From Candidatus Solirubrobacter pratensis (GTDB taxonomy: Bacteria > Actinomycetota > Thermoleophilia > Solirubrobacterales > Solirubrobacteraceae): DNA of 64,000 bases. Positions 8,053 through 15,205 of the stretch are shown in pieces. The first letter of the stretch is position 1, and each line of letters starts with the position of its first letter. The position numbers and the translations under genes were made by a program. The stretch spans positions 62,001 to 126,000 of the forward strand of contig NZ_KE384481.1 of assembly GCF_000425945.1 (NCBI RefSeq). The letters are read 5' to 3'. A model generated the notes under the pieces. That model was not told the DNA's origin and made no database searches. It worked only from the letters and a program-made list of their open reading frames with translations.

Positions 8053-8799
8053 GTGTCCGTCTCGCTCGAAGGCAAGCTTGCGCTGGTGACCGGTGCGGGC
8101 AGTCCGGACGGGATCGGGTTCGCGGCCGCTCGCACGCTCGCCGAGCGCGGCGCGCGCGTGGCGATCACCTCGACGACCGAGCGGATCCTCGACCGCGCGC
8201 GTGAGCTCGGCGCGCACGGCGTGATCGCGGACCTCAGCCGCTGGGGCGACGCGCAGCGGCTCGCGCACGAGGTCGGTGACGTCGACGTGCTCGTCAACAA
8301 CGCCGGGATGGTGCAGACGGGCCGCGACGAGCAGGACGTGCGCTTCGTGGAGCTGGCGCCCGAGCGCTGGGAGCTCGGGATCGACCGCAACCTGCACACC
8401 GCGTTCCGCATGTGCCGCCTGCTCGCGCCCGGCATGGCCGCGCGCGGCTGGGGCCGGATCGTCAACGTGTCGTCCGTCACCGGTCCGTACGTCGCGCTCG
8501 AGTACTCGGTCGCCTACGGCGCCGCGAAGGCCGGCGTCGACGGGCTCACGCGCGGCCTCGCGCTCGAGCTGGGCCCGTCCGGCGTGACCGTCAACAGCGT
8601 CGCCCCGGGCTGGATCGCCACCGGCTCCTCGACCGAGGAGGAGCTGGAGGCCGGCCGCAACACGCCGCTCGAGCGTCCCGGCCGGCCGGCCGAGGTGGCC
8701 GAGCTGATCGCCTTCCTCGCCTCCCCCGGCGCCTCGTACGTCACCGGCCAGTCGATCGTGGTCGACGGCGGCAACATCCTCCAGGAGCTCAAGCTGTGA
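8053..8799 (+). CDS. Short-chain dehydrogenase/reductase
   Basis: A 248-residue Rossmann-fold SDR with NNAG, the catalytic Ser (NVSSVTG), Tyr and Lys (YGAAK) and the C-terminal GQSIVVDGG typical of FabG-like members. The cofactor loop is TGAGSPDGIG, two residues longer than the common TGxxxGIG. Oxidation or reduction of a hydroxyl/keto group with NAD(P) is expected; the substrate is unknown. The stop overlaps the start of the next gene by four bases (GTGA), pairing it with a Gfo/Idh oxidoreductase, which hints at sugar or polyol chemistry. A TAGGGT box seven bases before GTG suggests a leaderless mRNA. Confidence 0.87.
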   Translation: MSVSLEGKLALVTGAGSPDGIGFAAARTLAERGARVAITSTTERILDRARELGAHGVIADLSRWGDAQRLAHEVGDVDVLVNNAGMVQTGRDEQDVRFVELAPERWELGIDRNLHTAFRMCRLLAPGMAARGWGRIVNVSSVTGPYVALEYSVAYGAAKAGVDGLTRGLALELGPSGVTVNSVAPGWIATGSSTEEELEAGRNTPLERPGRPAEVAELIAFLASPGASYVTGQSIVVDGGNILQELKL

Positions 8800-9743
8800 T
8801 CAGGTGGGGAATCATCGGCACCGGCGGCATCGCGCGGGCGTTTGCGGCGGACCTCGAGCTGACGGACTCCGGCACGGTCGCCGCGGTCGGCTCGCGCAGC
8901 CTCGAGAAGGCCGAGGCGTTCGGGCACGGCCGCGCGCACGGCAGCTACGAGGCGCTGGTGAGCGACCCCGAGGTCGACGCGGTCTACGTCGCCACGCCGC
9001 ATCCGATGCACCACGCGAACGCGCGGCTCGCGCTGGAGGCCGGCAAGCCGGCGCTTGTGGAGAAGGCGTTCACGATGAACGCGAACGAGGCGAAGGACCT
9101 CGTCGGCATGGCGCGCGAGAAGGGCGTCTTCCTGATGGAGGCGATGTGGACGCGCTTCCTTCCCCACATGGCCGAGATCCGCCGCCTGATCGCCGAGGGC
9201 GCGCTGGGCGAGATCGTCACGGTGATCGCCGACCACGGCCAGTGGTTCGCGCAGGACCCGGCGTTCCGCCTGTTCGCGCCCGAGCTGGGCGGTGGCGCGC
9301 TGCTGGACCTCGGCGTCTATCCCGTCAGCTTCGCCTCGATGGTCCTCGGCACGCCGGAGCGCGTCGTGACGCTCTCGACGCCCGCGTTCACGGGCGTCGA
9401 CGGGCAGACCTCGATCCTGCTCGGCTGCGCGAGCGGGGCCCAAGCGGTGATCAACTGCACGTCCTCCGCGGTCTCCCCCACGACGGCGGCGATCGTCGGC
9501 ACCGAGGCGCGGATCGAGATCGAGCGCCGCTGGTATGGCCCGTCGGCCTTCACCTTCACGCCCCGTGACGGGGAGCCCACGCGGTTCGAGACGCACCTCG
9601 AAGGGCACGGCCTGCGTCTGGAGGCGGACGAGGTCGCCCGCTGCCTCGAGCAAGGCCTGCTCGAAAGCCCGCTGCTGCCGCTGGATGAGACGGTCTCGAT
9701 CATGGAGACGATGGACGCGGTGCTGGCGGCTGCGACCGTGTGA
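8796..9743 (+). CDS. Gfo/Idh/MocA family oxidoreductase
   Basis: A 315-residue enzyme with an N-terminal Rossmann domain (WGIIGTGGIARAF, residues 3-15), the EKAFTMNANEAK motif in which the family Glu-Lys is kept, and a C-terminal alpha/beta domain. Members oxidise sugars, inositols or dihydrodiols with NAD(P). The MEAMWTRFLPHM motif resembles the trans-dihydrodiol / D-xylose dehydrogenase branch. The gene is translationally coupled to the SDR gene. The specific substrate is not clear. Confidence 0.85.
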   Translation: MIRWGIIGTGGIARAFAADLELTDSGTVAAVGSRSLEKAEAFGHGRAHGSYEALVSDPEVDAVYVATPHPMHHANARLALEAGKPALVEKAFTMNANEAKDLVGMAREKGVFLMEAMWTRFLPHMAEIRRLIAEGALGEIVTVIADHGQWFAQDPAFRLFAPELGGGALLDLGVYPVSFASMVLGTPERVVTLSTPAFTGVDGQTSILLGCASGAQAVINCTSSAVSPTTAAIVGTEARIEIERRWYGPSAFTFTPRDGEPTRFETHLEGHGLRLEADEVARCLEQGLLESPLLPLDETVSIMETMDAVLAAATV

Positions 9744-9786
9744 GGATCCGCACACATCGACCGGCGGGCAGCGACGTCCGCGGCGG

Positions 9787-9792
9787 TACTGT
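9787..9792 (+). promoter_or_regulatory. -10 box of a probable leaderless promoter for ccr
   Basis: TACTGT ends six bases before the ATG of the crotonyl-CoA carboxylase/reductase gene. The same hexamer stands before the TetR gene (12983) and the encapsulin cargo gene (minus strand, 28564-28559). Confidence 0.45.
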
Positions 9793-9798
9793 CCGGTC

Positions 9799-11046
9799 AT
9801 GTCCGTCGACACCAGCCAGATCGCGCAGATCGAGGTCGAGCCCGGCGAGCTTCCCGCCACGATGGCGGCGTGGGTCATCCGGGCCGAGCGTGAGGGAGAG
9901 CCCAGCGAGGCCTTCCAGCTGGAGGAGATGGACGTACCCGAGCCCGGAGCCTTCGAGGTCACCGTGCGCGTGATGGCCGCCGGCGTCAACTTCAACAACG
10001 TCTGGGCGGCGCTCGGCAAGCCCGTCTCGGTCTTCCGCTACCACGAGGAGGACCACCACATCGGCGGCTCCGACGCGTCAGGGATCGTGTGGAAGGTCGG
10101 AGAGGGCGTGACGCGCTGGAAGCCCGGCGACGAGGTCGTGGTGCACTGCAACCAGGCCTCCTACGAGGACCCGGAGGTCCACGGGCTGGACCCGCTGGCC
10201 GCGCCGTCCCAGCGCATCTGGGGCTACGAGACGACGTGGGGCTCGTTCGCGCAGTTCTGCAAGGTCCAGGCGCAGCAGCTGCTGCCCAAGCCCAAGGCGC
10301 TCACGTGGGAGGAGGCGTCCTCCTACGGGCTCACGTTCTTCACCGCCTACCGGATGCTCGTCGACCAGGCTCGTCTGCAGGAGGGCCATCGCGTGCTGAT
10401 CTGGGGCGGCGGCGGTGGCCTGGGCGTGTTCGCGCACCAGCTCTGCCGGCTCTCCGGCGCCGACTCGCTCGGCGTCGTCTCGAGCCCGGAGAAGGGCGAG
10501 CTCGTCAAGTCGCTCGGCGCGTGCGACTACATCGACCGCAGCGAGTTCACGGGCATGATGCGCCGGGGCGACGAGGACCCCGTGGAGGAGAAGGCGCGCT
10601 TCAAGGAGTCGCGCCGCTTCTGCAAGGCGGTCGTCGAGAAGCTCGGCGGCGAGCCCGACATCGTGTTCGAGCACGTCGGCCGCGCCACGTTCCCCACGAG
10701 CGTCCTCGTGGTCAAGCCGTTCGGCACGGTCGTGATCTGCGGCGCGACGTCGGGCCACACGCTGGACTTCGACGTCCGCTACCTCTGGATGCGCCAGAAG
10801 CGCATCGTCGGATCGCACTTCGCGAACGCCTGGGAATGCCACCGCGCGAACGAGCTGATCGAGGCGGGGAAGGTCCGTCCCGTACTCTGGAGGACCTTGG
10901 GCTTCGAGCAGGTCGCCGAGGCCCATCAGCTCATGTACGAGAACAAGCACCTCGGAAAGATCGCGATCCTCGTGGGAGCGAGTTCCGAGGGGCTCGGAAA
11001 GACAGCGGACGGCCCGGGCGCGATCCGGGCGGAGGTGGGAGCCTGA
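9799..11046 (+). CDS. ccr: Crotonyl-CoA carboxylase/reductase (enoyl-CoA carboxylase/reductase)
   Basis: A 415-residue medium-chain dehydrogenase-fold enzyme whose sequence follows the Ccr family: NFNNVWAALGKPVSVF, HHIGGSDASGIV, SFAQFCKVQAQQLLPKP and the cofactor loop WGGGGGLGVFAHQ. Ccr reduces crotonyl-CoA with NADPH while fixing CO2, giving ethylmalonyl-CoA for the ethylmalonyl-CoA pathway or for polyketide extender units. The Asn in NFNNVWA and the Phe in GSFAQF agree with the CO2-pocket positions described for this family. Ethylmalonyl-CoA mutase is encoded at 29.6 kb, supporting the pathway role. The gene is followed after one base by a small gene of unknown function. Confidence 0.9.
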   Translation: MSVDTSQIAQIEVEPGELPATMAAWVIRAEREGEPSEAFQLEEMDVPEPGAFEVTVRVMAAGVNFNNVWAALGKPVSVFRYHEEDHHIGGSDASGIVWKVGEGVTRWKPGDEVVVHCNQASYEDPEVHGLDPLAAPSQRIWGYETTWGSFAQFCKVQAQQLLPKPKALTWEEASSYGLTFFTAYRMLVDQARLQEGHRVLIWGGGGGLGVFAHQLCRLSGADSLGVVSSPEKGELVKSLGACDYIDRSEFTGMMRRGDEDPVEEKARFKESRRFCKAVVEKLGGEPDIVFEHVGRATFPTSVLVVKPFGTVVICGATSGHTLDFDVRYLWMRQKRIVGSHFANAWECHRANELIEAGKVRPVLWRTLGFEQVAEAHQLMYENKHLGKIAILVGASSEGLGKTADGPGAIRAEVGA

Positions 11047-11047
11047 C

Positions 11048-11401
11048 ATGGCAGCCGGCGTGGTGCACATCCCGTGGTACGCGACCCTGTTCCGGGGCGA
11101 CGCGTTGGAGGCCGCGCTGGCCGAGATCGCTCCGGTCGCCCAGCGCTACGGCGCGACCGACTATCGCGTGTATCGCAGCCGGGACGACATGTACAAGTTC
11201 CTCCAGCTCTCGACCTTCGAGGACAAGACGTCCTGGGAGGCCTACTGGTACGGGCCTGAGTTCATCCAGTTCCGCGCCGAGTACGCGAGCTACTACCAGG
11301 TGCCGGTCCTGTACGTCTGGAACGACCTGGTGATCCAGGGCGGGCTCGACACCGAGCCCGCCGCGATCCACGGCGCCCCTGCGGAAGGCGACACCGTCTA
11401 G
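11048..11401 (+). CDS. Small protein of unknown function paired with ccr (117 aa)
   Basis: A 117-residue soluble protein starting one base after the ccr stop, so the two are co-transcribed and probably coupled. It has HIPWYATLFRGDALEAALAEIAP and a following YGATDYRVYRSRDDMYKFLQLSTFEDKTSW pattern, which resembles a dimeric alpha/beta barrel (monooxygenase-like) fold; aromatic residues are abundant (WEAYWYGPEFIQFRAEYASYY). There is no signal peptide. The function is not known to me; the context suggests an accessory to the Ccr reaction or to an acyl-CoA step. Confidence 0.7.
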   Translation: MAAGVVHIPWYATLFRGDALEAALAEIAPVAQRYGATDYRVYRSRDDMYKFLQLSTFEDKTSWEAYWYGPEFIQFRAEYASYYQVPVLYVWNDLVIQGGLDTEPAAIHGAPAEGDTV

Positions 11402-11410
11402 GGAGCCCGC

Positions 11411-11442
11411 CAAGGGATGCCGGTGCGTCCGGATATCCCTTG
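11411..11442. terminator. Bidirectional terminator hairpin
   Basis: CAAGGGAT (11411-11418) pairs with ATCCCTTG (11435-11442), with an inner CCGG/CCGG pair. It lies between the convergent ccr operon and MFS gene and can end both. There is no T tract, as is common in such GC-rich genomes. Confidence 0.65.
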
Positions 11443-11450
11443 ACGAACTC

Positions 11451-12890
11451 CTAGTGCGCCATCACGGGCGCTCCGGCCCGCGCCTCGGCCGGTGCGCCTG
11501 AGCGCAGCAGCAGGGCCGTCACGACCGCGCTCGCGGCGAAGATCGCGGCCGTCCACCAGAACGCCGTCGTGTAGCTGTGCACGGCGGCGAGCTGCGGCGC
11601 GCCGCCGCCGTTGACGAAGCTCGTCGCGGCGCTCGCCGCGATGCTCGAGAGCAGCGCGGTGCCGATCGAGCCACCGACCTGCTGGGCGGTGTTGACCATC
11701 GCCGAGGCGACGCCCGCGTCATGCGCGGCCACGCCCGCCGTCGCGGTGTTCATCGCCGGCGCCATCACCAGGCCGATGCCGAGCCCCATCACGAGCAGTC
11801 CTGGAAGCACGTCGCCGGCGTAGGTGGAGCCGACGCCGATGCCGGTCAGCAGCACCATGCCGGCCGCCGCCAGGGTCATGCCGGCCGGGATCAGCGGGCG
11901 GGGGCCGAGGCGCGGCAGCAGCTTCGCCGTCGAGGTGGTCGCGGTGAGCATGATCGCGCCGACCATCGGCAGGAACGCGAGGCCGGTCTCGACGGGCGAG
12001 AAGCCGAGCGTCTGCTGCAGGTAGTACGTGAGGAAGAGGAACACGCCGAACATGCCGATCGCGACGAGCCCGGCGGCCAGGTAGGCGCCGCCGCGGTTGC
12101 GGTCGGCCACCACGCGCAGCGGCAGCAGCGGGTGCGCCGCACGCCGCTCGATCGCCACGAAGATCGCCAGCAGCAGCACGCCGCCGGCGAGGAAGCCGAG
12201 CGTCAGCGCATCGCTCCAGCCGCGCGTCTCCGCCTTCGAGAAGCCGAACACGAGCGCGAACACGCCGGCCGAGGCGGCGGCCGTCCCCGGCCAGTCGATC
12301 CGCGGGTTCTCGGCGCGCGCGCCGCCCGCCAGCAGCGTCAGCGCGCCGAGCGCCGCGGGCACCGCCAGCGCCAGGTTCACGTACAGGCACCAGCGCCAGG
12401 AGAGGTACTCGGTCAGGACGCCGCCGAGCAGCAGGCCGATCGCGCCGCCGCCGCCGGCGATCGCGCCGTAGATGCCGAACGCCTTGCCGCGCTCGCGCGG
12501 GTCGGTGAACGTGGTGCTCAACAGCGACAACGCGGCCGGCGCGAGCAGCGCGCCGAACGCGCCCTGCGCCGCGCGGGCGGCGACGAGCACGGCGAAGCTC
12601 TGCGCCGCGCCGCCGACCGCCGAGGCGAGCGCGAAGCCGAGCAGGCCGGCGATCAGCGTGCGGCGGCGGCCGAAGAGGTCTCCGAGGCGCCCGCCGAGCA
12701 GCAGCAGCGAGCCGAACGCGAGCGCGTAGCCGGTGACGATCCACTGGCGCGCGTCGTCGGAGAACCCGAGCGCGTGCTGCGCCGACGGCAGGGCGATGTT
12801 CACGATCGTCGCGTCGAGGACGACCATCAGCTGGGCGAGCCCGAGGAGGGCGAGGATCCACCAGCGGCGGTTGTGCTGTTGCTGTTCCAT
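11451..12890 (-). CDS. MFS drug efflux transporter, DHA2 family
   Basis: A 479-residue protein with about 14 transmembrane segments. It shows LDATIVNIALPSAQ in helix 1, the motif A loop GGRLGDLFGRRRTLIAG, and GGVLTEYLSWRWCLYVN before helix 6, all standard for the EmrB/QacA branch. The first residues are glutamine-rich and soluble. It exports hydrophobic compounds with proton antiport. It is transcribed divergently from a TetR-type regulator, the usual arrangement for a repressor-controlled pump. Confidence 0.92.
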   Translation of the reverse strand: MEQQQHNRRWWILALLGLAQLMVVLDATIVNIALPSAQHALGFSDDARQWIVTGYALAFGSLLLLGGRLGDLFGRRRTLIAGLLGFALASAVGGAAQSFAVLVAARAAQGAFGALLAPAALSLLSTTFTDPRERGKAFGIYGAIAGGGGAIGLLLGGVLTEYLSWRWCLYVNLALAVPAALGALTLLAGGARAENPRIDWPGTAAASAGVFALVFGFSKAETRGWSDALTLGFLAGGVLLLAIFVAIERRAAHPLLPLRVVADRNRGGAYLAAGLVAIGMFGVFLFLTYYLQQTLGFSPVETGLAFLPMVGAIMLTATTSTAKLLPRLGPRPLIPAGMTLAAAGMVLLTGIGVGSTYAGDVLPGLLVMGLGIGLVMAPAMNTATAGVAAHDAGVASAMVNTAQQVGGSIGTALLSSIAASAATSFVNGGGAPQLAAVHSYTTAFWWTAAIFAASAVVTALLLRSGAPAEARAGAPVMAH

Positions 12891-12895
12891 GCGGA

Positions 12896-12988
12896 GTCTC
12901 CAGACGGAAGTGGAGGTGCATTCTCAACTTTGGTGCCGGGAGCGTAGCAAGAAACTGGAGACATGTCCTCCGGATCAGCGCCTACTGT
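12896..12988. promoter_or_regulatory. Divergent MFS/TetR control region
   Basis: The spacer holds an 8-bp inverted pair, GTCTCCAG (12896-12903) and CTGGAGAC (12955-12962), and an 8-bp palindrome GACATGTC (12960-12967). A TACTGT box (12983-12988) lies seven bases before GTG 12996. These are candidate TetR half-sites and a leaderless promoter. Confidence 0.4.
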
Positions 12989-12995
12989 CTTCCTC

Positions 12996-13631
12996 GTGGC
13001 CACTCTGCGACGCGACGCCGAGCGCAACCGCCGGCGCATCCTCGAAGCCGCCCGCGAAGGCTTCGCGCGGCGCGGTCTGGGCATCACGCTGGACGAGATC
13101 GCGCGCCTCGCCGGCGTCGGCGTGGGGACCGTCTACCGGCGCTTCCCCAACAAGGAGCAGCTGATCGACGCGCTCTTCGAGGACCGCATCGGGGAGGTCG
13201 CCGCGCTCGCCGAGACGACGCTCGAGGACGAGGACGCCTGGCGCGGAATCGCGACGTTCCTCGAGGGCGCGGTCGCGCTGCTGGCGAGCGACCGCGGTTT
13301 GCGGGAGCTCGTGCTCGGCAGCAAGTACCGGCCGGAGCGCGTCACCCGCGCGCGCTCGCGCATCAAGCCGCTGGTCGAGCGGCTCGTCGAGCGCGCCCAG
13401 TCGGCAGGAGCCCTGCGCGACGACATGCGCGCGACGGACTTCCCGCTCATCCTCTTCATGCTCGACGCGGTCGTCGATTCCACGCGGGACGTCGACCCCG
13501 AAACGTGGCGCCGTGCCCTCGCGATCGTCCTCGACGGGCTCGCCGCGCGCCGCGACGCCCCCACCCCGCTGCCCGGCGCCGCGCTCGACGACGAGCAGCT
13601 CGACGCAGCGATGCGCGCCTGGCGCCCTTAG
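12996..13631 (+). CDS. TetR family transcriptional regulator
   Basis: A 211-residue repressor. The N-terminal domain (about residues 5-55) has NRRRILEAAREGFARRGLG, the helix-turn-helix DEIARLAGVGVGTVYRRFPNKEQL, and a divergent all-alpha ligand domain after it. GTG 12996 is preferred to an ATG 33 bases upstream because it gives the normal TetR N-terminus (MATLRRDAERNRRRI) and follows a TACTGT box by seven bases. It probably represses the divergent MFS pump and itself. The ligand is unknown. Confidence 0.88.
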   Translation: MATLRRDAERNRRRILEAAREGFARRGLGITLDEIARLAGVGVGTVYRRFPNKEQLIDALFEDRIGEVAALAETTLEDEDAWRGIATFLEGAVALLASDRGLRELVLGSKYRPERVTRARSRIKPLVERLVERAQSAGALRDDMRATDFPLILFMLDAVVDSTRDVDPETWRRALAIVLDGLAARRDAPTPLPGAALDDEQLDAAMRAWRP

Positions 13632-13641
13632 CCTGGATCCA

Positions 13642-13666
13642 CCGATGATCCGTGGATGCCTCGGCG
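13642..13666 (+). repeat. 25-nt direct repeat, copy 1
   Basis: Identical over 25 bases to 14211-14235; both contain CGTGGATGCCTCGG, a 14-mer also found in the hairpin loop at 38238-38251. Just upstream, ATCCAC can pair with GTGGAT within the repeat. Confidence 0.85.
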
Positions 13667-13682
13667 TCGTGGGCTCCGTCCA

Positions 13683-13739
13683 TGGTCGATCGGCCGGGCA
13701 CCTGCAGGGTGGCCCCTTCGGGTCCCGGCCGATCGGCCA
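13683..13739. other. Long stem with branched interior (possible structured RNA)
   Basis: Bases 13683-13698 pair with 13724-13739 over 16 positions, with one G-T wobble; an 11-bp core is perfect (GATCGGCCGGG with CCCGGCCGATC). The 25-base interior can form CACC-TGCAG-GGTG (13699-13711) and a short CCC-TTC-GGG arm (13714-13722), giving a three-way-junction shape. Either strand could carry it. Confidence 0.45.
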
Positions 13740-13767
13740 GGGGCGCCGGCCACGGCGGCGAGGCGCC

Positions 13768-13875
13768 GCGGGGATCGGTGATCCAGGCGTTGCGCTCGTC
13801 AGGCAGCGGGCCGGGGTCGGGCGTGCGCTGCCCGTCCAGCGCGATGCCGATCGTGCGGCGCCACTGCTTGTCGCC
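13768..13875 (-). pseudogene. Possible remnant of an old coding sequence
   Basis: On the minus strand 36 codons read GDKQWRRTIGIALDGQ and on to DERNAWITDPR, with nearly every third base G or C and a balanced residue mix, unlike the Arg/Ala/Pro strings around it. No start, no family match and no continuation at either end could be recognised, so it may be a decayed fragment or chance. Confidence 0.22.
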
Positions 13876-14210
13876 GGCGCGCCGAGGGACTCGCCGGCGC
13901 CGACCGGGGGGCGACCGAGAGCATCACGTACGCCAGGGTGACGTCGGCGCGCACCGCCCCCGCGACGTGTGCGCCACCTGCGGCTGCGGGCCGCCTCCCG
14001 CGACGCGGCGTCGCCGGCGCGCGGCTGCCGTTGCGACCTCGCCTCGCGACGCCGCCTCACCGGCGCGCGGCCTGCCGTTGCGATCCCGCTTTGGGGCCGG
14101 CTCGCGACGCCGCCGCGCTCGCAGGCGACGTCGCGGGCGGCCGCCGCCGCCCGGTCTCCTCGCGACGCCGCCGGTCCAGCCTCACCGTGCGCCGGCCTGC
14201 GCAGCCACAC

Positions 14211-14235
14211 CCGATGATCCGTGGATGCCTCGGCG
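14211..14235 (+). repeat. 25-nt direct repeat, copy 2
   Basis: Exact copy of 13642-13666, 569 bases downstream. Between the copies lies GC-rich sequence that includes partial repeats (for example around 13985-14130). Confidence 0.85.
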
Positions 14236-14238
14236 AGC

Positions 14239-14535
14239 GAGCGCCTCGCGCGCGGCGCGAGCCCCGCCGGCGGCGCGGTGCGCCGGCCGCGCGCGAGCCC
14301 CTCGCGCGCCGCGCGAGCCCCGCCCGCGGCGCGAGCCCCGCCGGCGGCGCGGTGCGCCGGCCGTGCGCGAGCCCCTCGCGCGCCGCGCGAGCCCCGTCGG
14401 CGGCGCGTTCGCCGGCCGCGCGCAAGCGCCTCGCGCGCCGCGCGAGCCCCGCCGGCGGCGCGGTGCGCCGGGCGCGCGCGAGCGCCTCGTGCGCGGCGCG
14501 AGCCTCGCCGGCGGCGCGGTGCGCCGGGCGTGGCG
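14239..14535. repeat. Array of about five imperfect 56-bp repeats
   Basis: Units begin near 14239, 14295, 14369, 14424 and 14480, each with a GAGCSCCTCG-like start followed by GC-only palindromic sequence. Spacings are 56, 74, 55 and 56 bases; the 74-base unit carries an extra 18-base duplication. The unit length is not a multiple of three, which argues against coding. Confidence 0.7.
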
Positions 14536-14607
14536 AGGGATGGAACTGCGCCGGTAAGGGGAACGGGGTTCAGCCCGGTTTGGTGGAGCCTCCGCGCGGC
14601 GCGGATC

Positions 14608-14648
14608 GATCGCGTTCGATCAAGACCGGGCGCTATCCGAACGTGATC
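14608..14648. repeat. Inverted repeat, 11-bp arms
   Basis: GATCGCGTTCG (14608-14618) can pair with CGAACGTGATC (14638-14648), including one G-T wobble, around a 19-base loop. It lies 23 bases before a larger stem-loop. Confidence 0.55.
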
Positions 14649-14671
14649 GACCACGACGGACCGCCGCGTCA

Positions 14672-14724
14672 GAGGGTGCGTCACGTTTGTCAACGCATAC
14701 TTGACAAACGCGACGCACCCCCTC
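14672..14724. repeat. Large near-perfect stem-loop
   Basis: Left arm 14672-14693 and right arm 14701-14724 pair through CGTTTGTCAA/TTGACAAACG (10 bp), then a single mismatch, TGCGTC/GACGCA (6 bp), a two-base bulge and GAGGG/CCCTC (5 bp), around a 7-base loop. It is less GC-rich than its surroundings, so the pairing is not a by-product of composition. No T tract follows. It could be a terminator, a protein-binding palindrome or an RNA. Confidence 0.7.
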
Positions 14725-14776
14725 GAGCGGGTGATCGTTTTGGCGCGCGAGCGCTCACCCGCCCGCGCGGCGGGCG

Positions 14777-14990
14777 GAGAGACGCGGGCGGGGTGGCGCG
14801 GGACCGCAGGCGGCGGCGGAGAGACGCGCGCGGGGTGGCGCGGGACCGCAGGCGGCGGCGGAGAGACGCGGATGGGGTGGCGCGGGACCGCCGGGCGGCG
14901 GCGGAGAGACGCGCGCGGGGTGGCGCGGGACCGCAGGCGGCGGCGGAGAGACGCGGGCGGGGTGGCGCGGGACCGCCGGGCGACGGCGAG
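14777..14990. repeat. Tandem repeat, five copies of a 42-43 bp unit
   Basis: GAGAGACGCG marks unit starts at 14777, 14819, 14861, 14904 and 14946, so periods are 42, 42, 43 and 42. Units are nearly identical (each contains GGGGTGGCGCGGGACCG). One unit is a base longer, which shifts any reading frame, so the array is best seen as a non-coding minisatellite. Confidence 0.85.
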
Positions 14991-15205
14991 ACGGCGTGGC
15001 GACCGCGGTCACCGGCCTCTCCGCCCACCTCGCGCCCGCCATCCGCGACGGGACGCGCCGGCGCGGCGGTCGGGCGCGGCGATGGACACGACTTCGTCCC
15101 GAGCGCCCAGACCGGCGCACGGACATCGTGCCCGGGGTTCGCGTGCGCGCGCGGGCGCCACCGGCTGATCGCGCGCATCGAGGCCGGGGCGGCGCGACCG
15201 GCCGC

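Larger units (their letters stand above)
13632..15205. other. Gene-free, repeat-rich, strongly structured block
   Basis: About 1.57 kb between the TetR gene and the MBL-fold gene without a convincing coding frame. Many long open frames exist here only because stop codons are rare at this GC content; they are made of Arg, Ala, Pro and Gly and change frame with the repeats. The block contains a 25-nt direct repeat, one or more long stem-loops, an array of about 56-bp repeats, a 42-bp tandem array and a possible fragment of an old gene. These are listed separately. No transposase, tRNA or integrase lies near it. Confidence 0.8.

Noticed and set aside
13642..14235. Insertion sequence between direct repeats
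   Set aside because: There is no transposase frame or terminal inverted repeat in the 545 bases between the copies.
14777..14990. CRISPR array
   Set aside because: Units follow each other without unique spacers and no cas gene is near; it is a plain tandem repeat.
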